From Prunus persica (taxonomy: Eukaryota; Streptophyta; Magnoliopsida; Rosales; Rosaceae): a stretch of DNA of 64,000 bases. Of the stretch, positions 1-11,178 are shown piece after piece. Position numbers and translations under genes: made by a program. The notes under the pieces are model-generated. The model did no database searches. It was not told the DNA's origin and worked only from the letters and a program-made list of their open reading frames with translations. Location: the NCBI RefSeq assembly GCF_000346465.2, contig NC_034009.1, forward strand, positions 15,416,950 to 15,480,949, given 5' to 3'. Position 1 is the stretch's first letter; each line of letters begins with the position of its first letter.

Positions 1-2904
1 CAAAACCTTTTGATTTAGTACATTCGGATGTATGGGGACCTGCTCGTGTGACTTCTAATGGTTTCCGTTGGTTTGTCACTTTTATTGATGACTGCACTCG
101 CCTAACATGGGTGTATTTGATGAAGGATAAACATGATGTTGCTTTTATTCTTTCTGAATTTTGTGCCATGGTGTCTACTCAGTTTCATGATCGAGTCAAA
201 GTGTTTCGGATTGATAACGGAGGTGAATATGTGAATAATCCCTTGACCATTTTTTTCGTAATCAAGGCATTATCCACCAAACTACTACTCCATTTACTCA
301 TCAACAGAATGGTGTGTCTGAACGCTAGAATTGTCACTTACTTGAAGTTGCTCACTCCCTTCTATTAGACATGTCTGTTCCCCATCATCTTTGGGGTCAT
401 GGTGTTTTGGCCGCAACCTATCTGATTAGCCGTACCTCTAGTCGGGTTCTTGATTTCAAGACTCCGCTCGATGTATTGTGTGCCCATACTTCTCCAGTCT
501 CTGTCTCTTAGTTGCCTTCGAAGGTGTTTGGGGTTGTTGCCCACGTTCATGTCTACTCTCATCAACAGAGTAAACTGGATCCATGTGCTCTCCGCCGTGT
601 CTTCATTGGTTATTCTACTACTTATAAGGGTTATAAATGTTATCATCATCCTACTTAGAAGGTGCATGTTACTTTGGATGTGACTTTTCATGAAGAGGTA
701 CTGTACTATGTTACTCATTCCTCTCCAATTCAGGGGGAGAGGGGGAGTAAATTGGAGAGTATCGGATTGCAGGATCTTGAACTTAGAGAAGTGGGTGAGG
801 ATGATACAAATGATGATCTCGGAAAGAAAACGACTGGTCGCCTAGTAGATAGCAACCGGTCGCACAGGTCTGGAGCAAAAGAGGACGCACTCTGCCTAGA
901 AACAACCAGTCGCCCAGATGGACACAACCGGTCGCGTGACTCGATGCCTGATGATAATACACTCTGCCTGGAAATGACCGGTCACCTAGAAGATAGCAAC
1001 CAGTCGCGTGACGCTGATTCGGGTGTTGAAAGGCTGGAAACGACCGGTAGCCCAGATGGGTGCGATCGATCACCTGGGTCAACTGATGCTATTCCATGTG
1101 TTTCCTGTGAATACGAGTTTGATACAATACCCCCTTTACCCTGCCATTACCCTAGTCCAATAGTGATACTGAGTCAAGTGAGTTAATTTATGATGATCTG
1201 TCTGTGTCTACTTATCAATTACCCTCACGAACTACTCGTGGGAAACCCAAAGTACAATATTCTCCTGATATACATGCCAAATTGAAATATCCCATTAGCC
1301 ATTATGTCACAACTCATCGTTTATCTAAGTCATATGCATCATATTTGTGTCAATTATCTAGTGTATGTGTGCCAACTAAGCTGTAGGATGCTCTATCTAA
1401 TCCAAAATGGACGGATTCCATGAATGTGGAAATGGATGCCTTAAACAAGAATAAGACATGGAATTTAGTTCCTTTGCCACAAGGGAAGAAAGCAGTTGGA
1501 TGCAGATGAGTGTTTACTTTGAAGCATAAGGCTGATGGTTCCATTGATCGTTACAAGGCTTAATTGGTAGCCAAAGGGTATACTTAGACATATAGAGTGG
1601 ATTATCTGGAGACATTTGCTCAAGTGGCAAAGCTCAATACTGTGCGTGTGCTTTTATCCCTTGCTGCTAACCATGATTAGCCCTTATTGCAGTTTGATGT
1701 CAAAAATGCATTTCTACATGGCAACCTTCAGGAAGAGATTTACATGGATCTTCCTCTTGGTATTCATGTGACCTCTAAGGAGGTGTTGTATGTAGATTGC
1801 GGAAGCCCTTGTATGGATTGAAGCAATCTCCAAGAGCGTGGTTTGGAAGATTTGTTATATCTATGTAGAAATTTGGGTATGTGCAAAGTAATTTGGATCA
1901 TGCTTTGTTTCTGAAGCGCCACAAGGGTAAATTGACAACTTTAATAATTTATGTTGATGATATGATTGTAACTGGAGATGATCAGACAGAAATATAGAGT
2001 CTCCAGAAATATCTGGCGTCTGAGTTTGAGATGAAATGATTAGGTGACTTAAAGTATTTTCTCGGGATTGAAGTTGCCAGATCTAAACATGGTATATTCT
2101 TGTCTCAAAGGAAGTATATTTTGGATTTACTTGCAGAAACTGGAATGTTGGATTGTAAACCAATTGATACTTCTAGTGAACAGAATCACAAGTTGGGGTT
2201 ATATCCTGATCAAATTCCTACTGATAAGGAGCGCTATCAACGGCTTGTGGGGAAATTAATTTATTAAGCTCATACACGTCCTGACATTACATATGCAGTG
2301 AGTGTAGTGAGTCAGTTTATGCACTCACCTAATGAAGACCATATGGGAGCTGTGACGCGTATTTTGAGATATCTCAGAGTTACCTGGCAAGGGGTTAATA
2401 TTTTCCAAGTATGGTCATACAGATGTGGAAGGATACACAGATGCTGATTGGGCAGGTTCAGCTACTGATAGGCGTTCTACGTCTGGGTATTTTACGTTTG
2501 TTGGTGGTAATCTTGTTACTTGGAGAAGCAAAAAATAAAAAGTGGTGTCTTGATCTAGTGCTGAGGCTGAGTATCATGGGATGACCCATGGCGTATGTGA
2601 GTTGTTGTGGTTGAGGAGATTATTGAGAGATCTTGGCTTTGGACCTAAGAAACATATGGATTTATATTGTGACAATAAGGCTACGATTGCAATTGCACAT
2701 AACCTGGTGCAACATGACCGTACAAAGTATGTGGAGCTTGATCGAAATTTCATTAAAGAGAAGTTGGATGTGAAGACTGTTTCCTTCCCATTCATCAGTT
2801 CTGAGTATCAATTAGCCGATGTCCTTACAAAAGCTGTTTCTACCAGTAACTTCCTCAACTCGCTTGATAAGTTGGGCATGTGCGACATCTTTGCTCCAAC
2901 TTGA
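1..2904 (+). pseudogene. Decayed Ty1/copia polyprotein (integrase, RT, RNase H)
   Basis: Remnant of a copia Pol polyprotein. From the left edge to about 370 the frame reads integrase core (VHSDVWGP, then TFIDDCTR and FRIDNGGE), holding two of the three catalytic acidic residues. From about 1380 it reads the reverse transcriptase start (KTWNLVPLPQGKKAVG), then VKNAFLHG, and YVDDM near 1950. From 2581 it reads copia RNase H (YHGMTHGVCELLWLRRLL, ADVLTKA). Frames shift repeatedly and many in-frame stops are present, several one step from CAG or CGA. Gag, protease and the integrase zinc finger lie outside the window. It cannot encode a working protein. The copia assignment is firm; the lineage within copia is not assigned. 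Confidence 0.92.
826..1083 (+). repeat. About 72-bp tandem repeat in the copia integrase-RT linker
   Basis: Four imperfect copies start near 826, 899, 970 and 1036. Each carries a version of 'gaaacgaccggtcgcc...gatagcaaccggtcgcgtga'. In the open frame they translate as LETTG/LETTS/LEMTG, then a short stretch, then NRS or NQS and RD. The repeat lies in the variable, hydrophilic segment between integrase and RT, so it probably arose by slippage in an unconstrained linker. Confidence 0.75.
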
Positions 2905-2911
2905 GGAGGAG

Positions 2912-3111
2912 TGTTAGCGAGATCCTAGTGTAATTAGGAGATTTACTTCCTATTATATTATGATTCTATTTATTTCCTTTTGTATAGATATTATGTAATT
3001 AGGACTTTATCTTAGTTTCCTAGTATAACCCTATTAGGGTTTGTACTCTTGTATTATAAATACCTCCTTTTGGAGAATGAAATATAATCTAAAAATATTA
3101 TACCCACTTCA
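2912..3111 (+). mobile_element. 3' LTR of the decayed copia element
   Basis: A polypurine tract (gaggaggag) directly after the RNase H stop at 2904 is followed by TGTTAG, the expected start of a copia 3' LTR. A TATA-like 'attataaata' is present near 3054. The right end is placed at the 'cttca' near 3111 by inspection only, because the 5' LTR lies outside the window. About 200 bp would be a normal short copia LTR. Confidence 0.6.
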
Positions 3112-3176
3112 TTAGACAAGATGGAGTCACCTTGGTCTGTTCACGAGAGAACGACCGCCAAGACCAAGTGCCCGAA

Positions 3177-3940
3177 CTAAGACCAAGTGCCCAAACTACT
3201 AGGATCGCTCGAACCATCATTGATCCACATACCTGCTTGTGGAGGAGAATGAAGCGGACTCTTATATGGGGGTGAAGGAGCCGATGTACGGCGTGCGGAG
3301 GAACCTATAGAATTGCCCCGCAAGTTGGTACAACCTTCTAGATCAACCAAAGCAGAGGAAAATTGTGCCAACAGAGATGGAGTGAGTGAACCCTGAGAAA
3401 GCTCGTACTTATCAACACACGCCTAAGTAGGATGACCAATTTTGCGAAAGGAAAACAATATTTAGGGAGATATTCATACTTAAAATCCACTATTTGCTCC
3501 CCACCTCAGTAAAGGTAACAGGTGTTCGGCGGATAAGAGGCTGGGTGACATCAAACCTTATACGAATACGGATAAAATGCCTCACACAATTAGTACCATT
3601 ACGATTATCCACCCAAAGAACTTCTCCGAGAATAGCCCAATTGCTTTAGCAACAACAACAGTCATGCAGAAGGCAGGAACACCATGGAGTTGAACTCAAA
3701 AGGTACCAAGAGTTAAGGGCAACGAGTCCATATTCCCATGATTCGGGATATCCGCCAGTAATATCAATGAGCACCCAGGGCTCGATATCAAGAACCCGCT
3801 TCTTATAGTGAGCACAAACAAATAGATAAATAAATAAATCTTCTCCACCCTTGACTGCCCTATGTGCTATGAGGCTTCTGAAACTAGTACGTGCATGGTG
3901 AGGCACGTCAACTGTGTAATGTGTCTGGTTTGGTGGTTTA
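3177..3940 (-). pseudogene. LINE ORF1 relic (DUF4283 and CCHC zinc knuckle)
   Basis: Reading the minus strand with two frame changes gives, in order: GYPESWEY and EPWVLIDI (3720-3790), EVLWVDNRNGTNC then RIRIRFDVTQPL (about 3530-3625), and a knuckle of the form YEYLPKYCFxF..K.GHPT..C (about 3425-3480). That order of DUF4283-type tail and knuckle matches ORF1 of plant L1-like LINEs. The 105-residue open stretch at 3646-3963 is part of it. It differs in sequence from the better-preserved LINE ORF1 at 35903-37830, so it is another family. No ORF2 is visible nearby. Confidence 0.6.
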
Positions 3941-5577
3941 TTAATGTAACACCCCGACTCCAAATTAAATGATTATTTTAATCGATTTTTTTAAAATTAC
4001 GAATTTACCCTTGGGATAGGGGTAAATTGATCACTTTCTTCTTCGGAAGGATTTTGGGACCACGAGTGGCATTTCTGGGTAGATGGTACTGAGACGAATT
4101 CATAGACACGCGGTAGGCTTGAATCGGGGTTGTAACGAAAAAGTTACGGGCAAAATAGTGTCAGTGGCAAACTTGTAAATATTTCAAAAAGTTTGGTAAA
4201 AATCAGATTTTCACCTCAGCTCTCTCTCTCTTCGCGCGCGACACTCTCTCTCTCCTCAGTCTCTCTCTCTCCACGACGTTCACTCTCTCTCTCCTCGGCT
4301 TGCTCAGTTCCGGCCACGGCAGGACCCGAGATCGGTCCCGTTCGACTCGTCTCGTCGCCCCGGTCAAGCTCTGCCCGTTTTCCCCGTCGGAAACCAGGGA
4401 TTCCGGCCGCGAGCTCGACGGTTTTAAACAGAAGCATTCCAGCCGTCGCGCCGCCGCCTCCACCGCCCAAACCCGGTGATTGAGGTATGGTTTCTCTTCC
4501 ATTTTCCGAGTTCTAGCTGATGTTGGTATAGGTTTTGATCGATTTCGAGTCTAGAAAACTGATTAGAAATCTAGGTTTTGGGCCGAATTTCAACATGAAA
4601 TTCCAGCCAGTTGCCGGCCGAATTGGAGCTTCTCGTAGTTGAATGAAGTGATCCTGACCTCAAGTAGAAGCTAGGGTAGGAAGGGTGAGCTCGGGTGTGG
4701 AGTTTTTTCGTCACCGGAATTACTCTGCACACTTATGCGCTGCCGGCGCGTGTGGCGGCGCGTGGGCGAGTCTGGTGAGGATGTAAATTGACCCGATGAG
4801 ATCCTTAGGTTGTCACGAGCGCATAGGAATTCGCGGATCTCGATTCGGATGTCGTTTGGCTATCGAACGGATTTTCGCATATTATGCGTTATCCGGGTTC
4901 GATAGGTTCCGACCGTTAGATCTTTCCCAATTTAAAATATGTTGTTCTAGGTATTCCTAGGACCGTATGGGACTTCACGAATTCTGAATCGGAGCCCCGG
5001 ATGTTCCGATTCAAAAATGTAAAGTTTGCGGGTTAGCGATAACCGTAAAATCGTGAACGCTTCCTAAACCTGTAATCGGACCTTAGGGTACCATCTTCGA
5101 CGTGCACGTATGGGAATTTGGGGAGTTAAGCATTTAATTTGTAATTTCCGCTTAGACGTGGTTTTTATATTAATTAACGATTCGTATTTCGAAATAGGTA
5201 TTTCGACTGCACGCACGCAGCAAGCAGGACCTTCACGTGGTCAGGCAGCGAGGGAATACTTGTGAGTGGACTTTGTTTTAATCATATGCCTGGTTTTAAT
5301 TAATGAAAGATTTTGCATAATGTTTTAATGGCTCCTGGATTTTTTTATATATTTTGGGCATGGATTAATTCTGATGGGTGTATAGCAATTGGCAACATAT
5401 TATGAGTTTGGCCTTTTGGGTTTTGAGAGTGTATTTCATATATGGATTGTGGGGAGGTATATTTTGATATATATTCTTTTTAGATGAGATATTTGGGTTG
5501 TTGGAGGGTGACATGGAAGAGTGTGTTTAGAGAGGAGTTGTGGGATTACACTACGTAAGTACCTTCCCCAGTTACTA

Positions 5578-5775
5578 GTCTCACTAGCGGCGTTGGATGT
5601 TCCGGCGGGTGAGACACTTTCCGTATGCAGCGTTGAATGTTCTGGCGTACGGAAAGATTGTGTATAGAGTTTAGGGTCATCACCATGGCGTTGGATGTTC
5701 CGGTGTGTGATGATCCAGTCTGCGCGCGTAGGACATAGTTTGAGAGCTACACATGGCGTTGGATGTTCCGGTGTG
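5578..5775 (+). repeat. Array of four stem-loops with a shared loop (solo LTR 1)
   Basis: Four units share a loop close to GGCGTTGGATGTTCCGGC but have unrelated stems. Unit 1: GTCTCAC (5578-5584) pairs with GTGAGAC (5609-5615). Unit 2: CTTTCCGTA (5617-5625) pairs with TACGGAAAG (5648-5656). Unit 3: TCATCAC (5677-5683) pairs with GTGATGA (5707-5713). Unit 4: AGCT.CACA (from about 5745) pairs imperfectly with TGTG..AGCT (to about 5775). Function unknown. Confidence 0.8.
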
Positions 5776-6493
5776 GGAGCTTTGGAGTTTCGTCCCCCGG
5801 TTGGACCGCTCATCCCTAGACGCAGGATAGCACCTGGAAATCCTGCGGACTAGTCAAACGATCCCCCAGTTGGATTGTTTTCCCCGGTACCTAGGTGGTG
5901 TGATGAGTATATCGTATAGCTATTTATAGTTATTTATATATATATTTATATGTATATTTATTGAATATGTATAGTTGAGTGTGAAAGGAATTGGAGTTTG
6001 TTAATAGTTGACAGGAGTGGTGAGTTTGAGAGAATGGGTTCTTTTTGAAAGAGATAACTGATGTTTTTAGATGAGTTTTACTGAAGCATGTTTTGAGTAA
6101 TTTCTTATTGAATTGTGAACCTGCATGACTTGAGCATTATTTTACATGGTGGGGTTACTATGTTGTTTTTAACTGCAAACCTGGTTTTTGTCCACTCACA
6201 TATTTTCTGTTTTGCGCCCCCCAGCCAGTAGTTGCTCTTGGAAGTGCAAGTGGTGTACGAAGCGGAATCGGTGCATCTTTCTAATTAGGAACTGTGTAAA
6301 TTCTTCTACTCAACTGTTCTTGTAATCTAAATTCAGTAGATGCTCTGTATTGCCATGGTAGATTTTACTTGTGAGGCCGGAGGCCACTCTAGTATGACTT
6401 ATGTATGTATGAAAGCATGCTGCTGGTTGGGATTAGTATTACTGTGTGTTGCAGGTTGAATAAATTTTGTTGGGATTGCTTAAATTGCAGGGG

Positions 6494-6523
6494 AGACTCT
6501 GCCAAATTTTTGGTAGAAAGTCT
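6494..6523 (+). repeat. 3'-end hairpin conserved in family-S LTRs
   Basis: AGACT at 6494-6498 and AGTCT at 6519-6523 bracket inner arms (CTGCCAA/TTGGTAG). The same 30-nt hairpin occurs at 51626-51655 and 56199-56228, always a little over 100 bp before the LTR end. A second small hairpin (near-GACATC/GATGTC) follows about 30 bp later. Confidence 0.65.
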
Positions 6524-6623
6524 CGATTATTTAATAGGTGGGCCCAGCATCGGGATGATGTCGGGATCAAGACGGAGTCCGCCTCGGTCTTCGAGAAATT
6601 CTGGGGCGGGTCCTGTCAATTAA

Positions 6624-7040
6624 GCTACATCTAAGAAAACTTTTCAGTTTTCTCTCCTTTCAAGCCTCATGTTGAACTAATTGTGTTGTTTTAGGTTGTT
6701 TTTTTAAGCACATGGAATTGGGGAGGTGTGTTTACACATAAACGTTTTTGGGTAATTTGGGGTTTCGAACCACTTGTCCACATGACTTGAGGCTAAAGAG
6801 CTCAACCAACTGAATTATACACAAGTGGTCTTTTTTTTTTTTTAAATGTTGTTAAAGATGAAGAAGATATACAACGAACAAAAAAACAAAAAAAAAACCA
6901 AGAACTTAGATCATTAAATGGAGATGTAAAAAGCCGACAGTTTCGATCATTGAACTATTATAATTACCAATTATCAAACTCTTCGAATTACCATTTGCAA
7001 AGCTCATACAACCCATCAATTTTCCTGTCCATATGAGTTA
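6624..7040 (+). other. Remnant resembling the 3' flank of the UGT gene
   Basis: The stretch from about 6655 ('ttcaagcctcatgttg' and 'aactaattgtgttgt') matches, with few changes, the sequence just after the UGT stop codon at about 60762-60795. A second match ('acccatcaattttc', 7011 onward) resembles about 60826. I read this as the 3' flank of a lost UGT copy. No UGT coding sequence remains beside it; the solo LTR lies immediately upstream. Confidence 0.5.
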
Positions 7041-7482
7041 ATCAAATGGATTTGATTTTCTTTACTTTGCTAAGGTGTTTTAATCCTTTACATTGATTTT
7101 CTTTAACTATTTGTGCCAAGCGCAACATGGAAACTGCAATTTCCTTAATTTCTTTAAAACTTTAGCTCATATTCCTTACTCCAGCTATTACTATCCACTG
7201 CTAAAAAAAGGGCTAAAAGCACGATCCAAAGAGCACAAAAAAGAGATTCATATCGTTTTGAATCAAATTTGACAATATATGTAGTATTTGTGTGATATAC
7301 AGAGAAGACACAATTGTTTTGTGTCCAATGCCAACATAAGAAAGAAATAATTGTGCCTAAGTAGTTTAAGCACAAATTGTGTGGCCAATTATCATATTAG
7401 CATATAGAGTTTGTCACTTCAGTGCAAGAATAGTTGAAGCTTTTGTAACCACAAAAAATCTATTTTTGTGCCATTTTGCTTA
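7041..7482. other. Non-coding AT-rich DNA
   Basis: No coding region is recognised. A 'cactgctaaaaaaagggc' stretch near 7196 is reminiscent of CACTA-type element ends, but I found no matching inverted end, so I do not call one. The last three bases, TTA (7480-7482), are the target duplication of the Harbinger element that follows. Confidence 0.3.
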
Positions 7483-7745
7483 GAGCATCTCCAAGGGAGA
7501 TGTCAAATACCAAACATCAAATTTAAATTTGATGGCTGATGTGGCAATTTGACATCTAACACAGTTTTACACTCCACCTGATATATCAAATTAAATTATT
7601 ATTTTATTAAATTTTAGTGTTGATTTATTTACTACTTCTTAGAATATAATTTTTATATTTTTAATTAGAAAAAAAGAAAATACTAAAAGACAATCAATTA
7701 ATTGAAAAAGAAAACTACAAGACAATCAATTTATTGAAATATAAT

Positions 7746-8883
7746 TCACAATTCACCACCTCGAAGAATTTTCATTCTAAGTTGAGAACAATATAGTATT
7801 TCCTCATCACACATTCCAGATGTATCCATAGACATAATTTTCGTCTCAAACTCCATTTGTTTGAGTCGAAGTTTATTTTCATCTTGCTCAACTTTCTTCT
7901 TAATAAGCTCCATTTTCATTTCATCTCTTTCCTTTTTCTGTTCATGTAATGTTTGAATTTGCACCAAAATATAGGAGTGGGCTCATCGCTAGTGGTTTCT
8001 TTCATCTTTCTCTTTTCGGCCTTCTTACCTAGTGGTCTTTTTGTGGGAGCATAAGTATCGTTGGTGTTGTCTTGGTAAACATCTATGGGAGTTCTTTGAG
8101 TAGACAATGATGAGAAACTAGTCAAGCGCTTCTTACTCACTGATTCTTGCGTTTGTAACCACTTTGGTTGGTGCCTCAATAAAATCCAACCATCAGGGGT
8201 GATGCCACATACAGGCCTGCAGTGGTCATGACCCCCGAAAGCTCCATGAAAAAGCCACTAACTCTTAAACACATGCTGCAATATCAATTAAAATATAAGT
8301 CTATAAAACTTTATAATTACTGTATTGACCCCCCAAAAGACAAGCTACTAGCTCCGCCACTGCCAACCATAATCAAGGATGAACTTTGCTTTGTGTTTTG
8401 CTTCATATGTAGCCTTCGCATCCCCAATCTAAAGAATATTAAAAAAAACAAAACAAAACTCCACATGGGAATAAATTTAATAATTAAATATACTAATACT
8501 ATTTAAATAAACCTTATCTTGCTCGGTTTTGCCACTCTGATTTCTCTCATTTATAGTGGCAATACATCCAGAAAATCTATTGACCTCCTTTTGATTTTTT
8601 TGCCATCGTTGAGACAGCATTCGGTCGGTTCGAATACTGTCGAACCACTTATTTTGGTTGTAATATTCCACAATTCGTGCCGTTTTTGCTCATTTCCATG
8701 TATAGCATCCATACTAGTGTTTAACCATGCACTAAAAAGAAGACGATCCTCATCTTTGTTGAAGCCAGCACCTCGAATCTTTTTCCTTTTAGACACTTCC
8801 ACATTGACTTGATCACATACTTCACTTGAAAATTGAGATTGTTGAGTAGAAAATTTTGGAAATTGGGAGTATTGAGAATCCAT
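7746..8883 (-). pseudogene. Harbinger ORF1 (Myb/SANT-like accessory protein), broken
   Basis: The start at 8883 gives MDSQYSQFPKF, then RGAGFNKDEDRLLFSAWL, the trihelix/SANT-like segment. After a frame change near 8660 the frame continues with WFDSIRTDRMLSQRW, INERNQSGKTEQDK. A probable intron begins near 8518. The second exon carries ATYEAKHKAKFILDYGW, the 'RPLGKKAEKRK' basic stretch and a charged C-terminal helix ending near 7746. This domain order matches ORF1 proteins of plant PIF/Harbinger elements, which assist transposase nuclear import and DNA binding (family knowledge). Frameshifts and the hAT MITE in exon 2 inactivate it. Confidence 0.75.
8194..8362. mobile_element. hAT-type MITE (169 bp) inside Harbinger ORF1
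   Basis: The insert begins CAGGGGTGATGCCAC and ends CTAGCTCCGCCACTG, imperfect inverted CAG...CTG termini. It is flanked by a perfect 8-bp duplication, CCAACCAT (8186-8193 and 8363-8370). An 8-bp duplication with CAG...CTG ends is the hAT signature. Removing the insert and one duplicate reconnects the ORF1 reading frame between the ILDYGW motif and the downstream exon. No coding capacity. Confidence 0.85.
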
Positions 8884-10639
8884 AATGTTTATAGATGAAT
8901 ATTTGAGAGATTGTACGTAAGGATGCACAGGCAAATATAAAAATGTGGTATTTATAGAGATCAAATGTGAGGTTGGATTTACAGAATTGAATTCTGGCCG
9001 GCTGGACTGGGCTTCTGGTATCCATATAGAATCTTCTTGCATTAGAATTGCACGTCAGTACATTCAACTGATGAAGATCAGTTGGAAATCGATACCAATG
9101 ACAGTATTGGCATAGCTATAATCAGTTTGAGTCATAGAGAGGCTTAAAAAGTGGGGCAGAACTGAGAGTTTGCGTCCGTTCTGCCTGTTCTGAGGACTAT
9201 CTGCATGAGATTAAGACAGCCTGGTGTCTCTAAGCATTTGTTATGCTTGAATTGAGATTTATCAAGTGGCTGGATTGGCAGCGACTGGCCTGGAATTGCA
9301 TTTCAGTACCTGGTCTGCTTGACTGGGGATGATTTGTTAGCTATTCATATGAGCTTAAGACATCAAGGTGTCTCTGAGCATTTGTTGAGGTTTTCATATG
9401 ATGAATAACCTGGCTTCTACCTAGTTCATTTGTTATGAACCTAATTTGTAACGACAGAAATATGAGTTCTGCTTGATTCTGTTGATTTGAATCGCATTTG
9501 CAATGAGAGAAATCTTGTTTTCTTCTTGGTGAGTTATTTTTCTAAGCTGAGCTTGAAGTCAGAAATCTGAGTTCTGCTTGATTTTCTTGAGAGCTGGACT
9601 GATACTGTAAGCTTGATATCTTGGTTGCTTATGAATTTGAAGGCTTTTGAGATTGTGTGATCTTTGATATTGTCAGTTTGACTAAGAATTTTTGGTTGTT
9701 TGTTTTTGTTGGTTGACTTTGGTTGTCCTCTCTCCAGTTCACGTATCCTTGTATTTATAGGAAACATGCATGAAGATGATCCCGAAAAATCTAAAGAACA
9801 ATTGTTGGGAAGTGTCACTCCACTGACCCTTAGCAGATAAGGAAGCAATAACTGTTTTGATAAAAGCAGCAAATATCAAGAGCTAGCTATGGTGATCAAT
9901 TTTGTCTCTTTGCCAACCAATTCTCTTGAATGCCTCCTGCCCGTTTCTTGTGAACTGGGATTAATTGTCTTGCCAATGAAACTACACGAGTGAACTCTGC
10001 CTTGACCTTTCTAGCTTCAAGGTTGTCAATTTGGTTTTGGTTTTGGTTTTGCGGTGGTGATCAACTTTCTTTAAGATCAAAAGAAGGTAAATTTGGGTAA
10101 AAACTAAACCAAATTATTGTGGGTCTTAGATTAAATTACCATTGGGGATAACTAAGATCTATTTACTTTAGGTAATTGATTTAATTTTACCCCACCTGTT
10201 TTGAAATGCGTGTAGGGTATTCTCCATTTTTGGCAAATAGACTTTGATCGCAAAGATAGTCCACCAGAAAATTGGGCCGGTGTACAGAAATGAGGCCCAA
10301 ACACATGACCTTGAAAGAAAAAAAAAGTAGCAACAAACTTGTGCAAGCATAAATGAAACGATTCAAAGTGATATGCAACGGTAATATTTTATAATTTGTT
10401 TTGTTTTGTATTACATTGTTTTCTTATAGAAATTAGATTTTACTATGGACTGAGATAAGAGTATGAGACTAATCAAACGTAAATGAAACAAACTCTTAAT
10501 GTTGTATATGATAGAGCAATGATCTTATCACAAGAAGAACAAACAAATGGATACGGACCAACGTTTTCTCAGAGTCCAAATTAACACCAAATACACTTCT
10601 GATTTAAAAAACTGAAATTTAAAACAAGACATATGCAAC
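8884..10639. other. Spacer between the two Harbinger genes
   Basis: No protein family is recognised on either strand. ORF1 upstream sequence occupies the first few hundred bases. The short minus-strand open stretches near 9534-9872 and 10152-10378 overlap one another in different frames and look accidental. Confidence 0.4.
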
Positions 10640-11178
10640 TAAAACTTGAAATAACATAGTACTGTATTTAATTACGAGTATTGCCACTTCTCTGTCACGA
10701 ATATGATTTCGAATAAAATCTTGAAATTTCATTGTCCGCTTATGTGAGATCATAAGAACAATACTTTCACCTCTTCTTGCATCATAATCTCGAGGAAGGC
10801 GATCATCACGATTCACGTTCATCTTCAATGATCATGTTATGCATTATGATGCATGCTTTCACGATTCGTTGAAGCGTTTCACGATCCCAAAAACGAGAAG
10901 GACCACGAACAATTGCAAAATGTGCTTGGAGCACTCAAAATGCCCATTCAACATCTTTCCCTCGAAGACTCTTGAGCTGCTGCAAAAGTTTTGGCCTTTG
11001 GTCCTTGGGGGCATGGAATAGTTTTGACAAATGTTGCCCATGATGGATAAATTCCATCAGCAAGACAATAACCCATTGTATAGTCGTGACTATTAATTGA
11101 GTAATTGGGTGGAGGAGCTCGGCCTTATCGGAGGTCAGAAAATAAAGGAGAATGTTCTAAGACATTTATATCATTATG

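Larger units (their letters stand above)
3945..6618 (+). mobile_element. Solo LTR 1 of family S
   Basis: The 2,674-bp unit begins TGTAACACCCCGA and ends GGGTCCTGTCA (TG...CA). It is flanked by a perfect 5-bp duplication, ATTAA, at 3940-3944 and 6619-6623. No primer-binding site, polypurine tract or coding region accompanies it, so it is a solo LTR left by LTR-LTR recombination. It contains a CT-rich stretch (4216-4300), the conserved segment 'cgcagcaagcaggacc' near 5213, a hairpin array (5578-5775), a 'gcgccccccag' block near 6213, and two 3'-end hairpins. Relatives in this window lie at 30823-33644 (minus), about 38298-51780, and 52739-56352. The matching internal region is not in the window. 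Confidence 0.9.

Noticed and set aside
7041..7482. CACTA element end near 7196
   Set aside because: The CACTG start is suggestive, but no inverted partner or 3-bp duplication was found.
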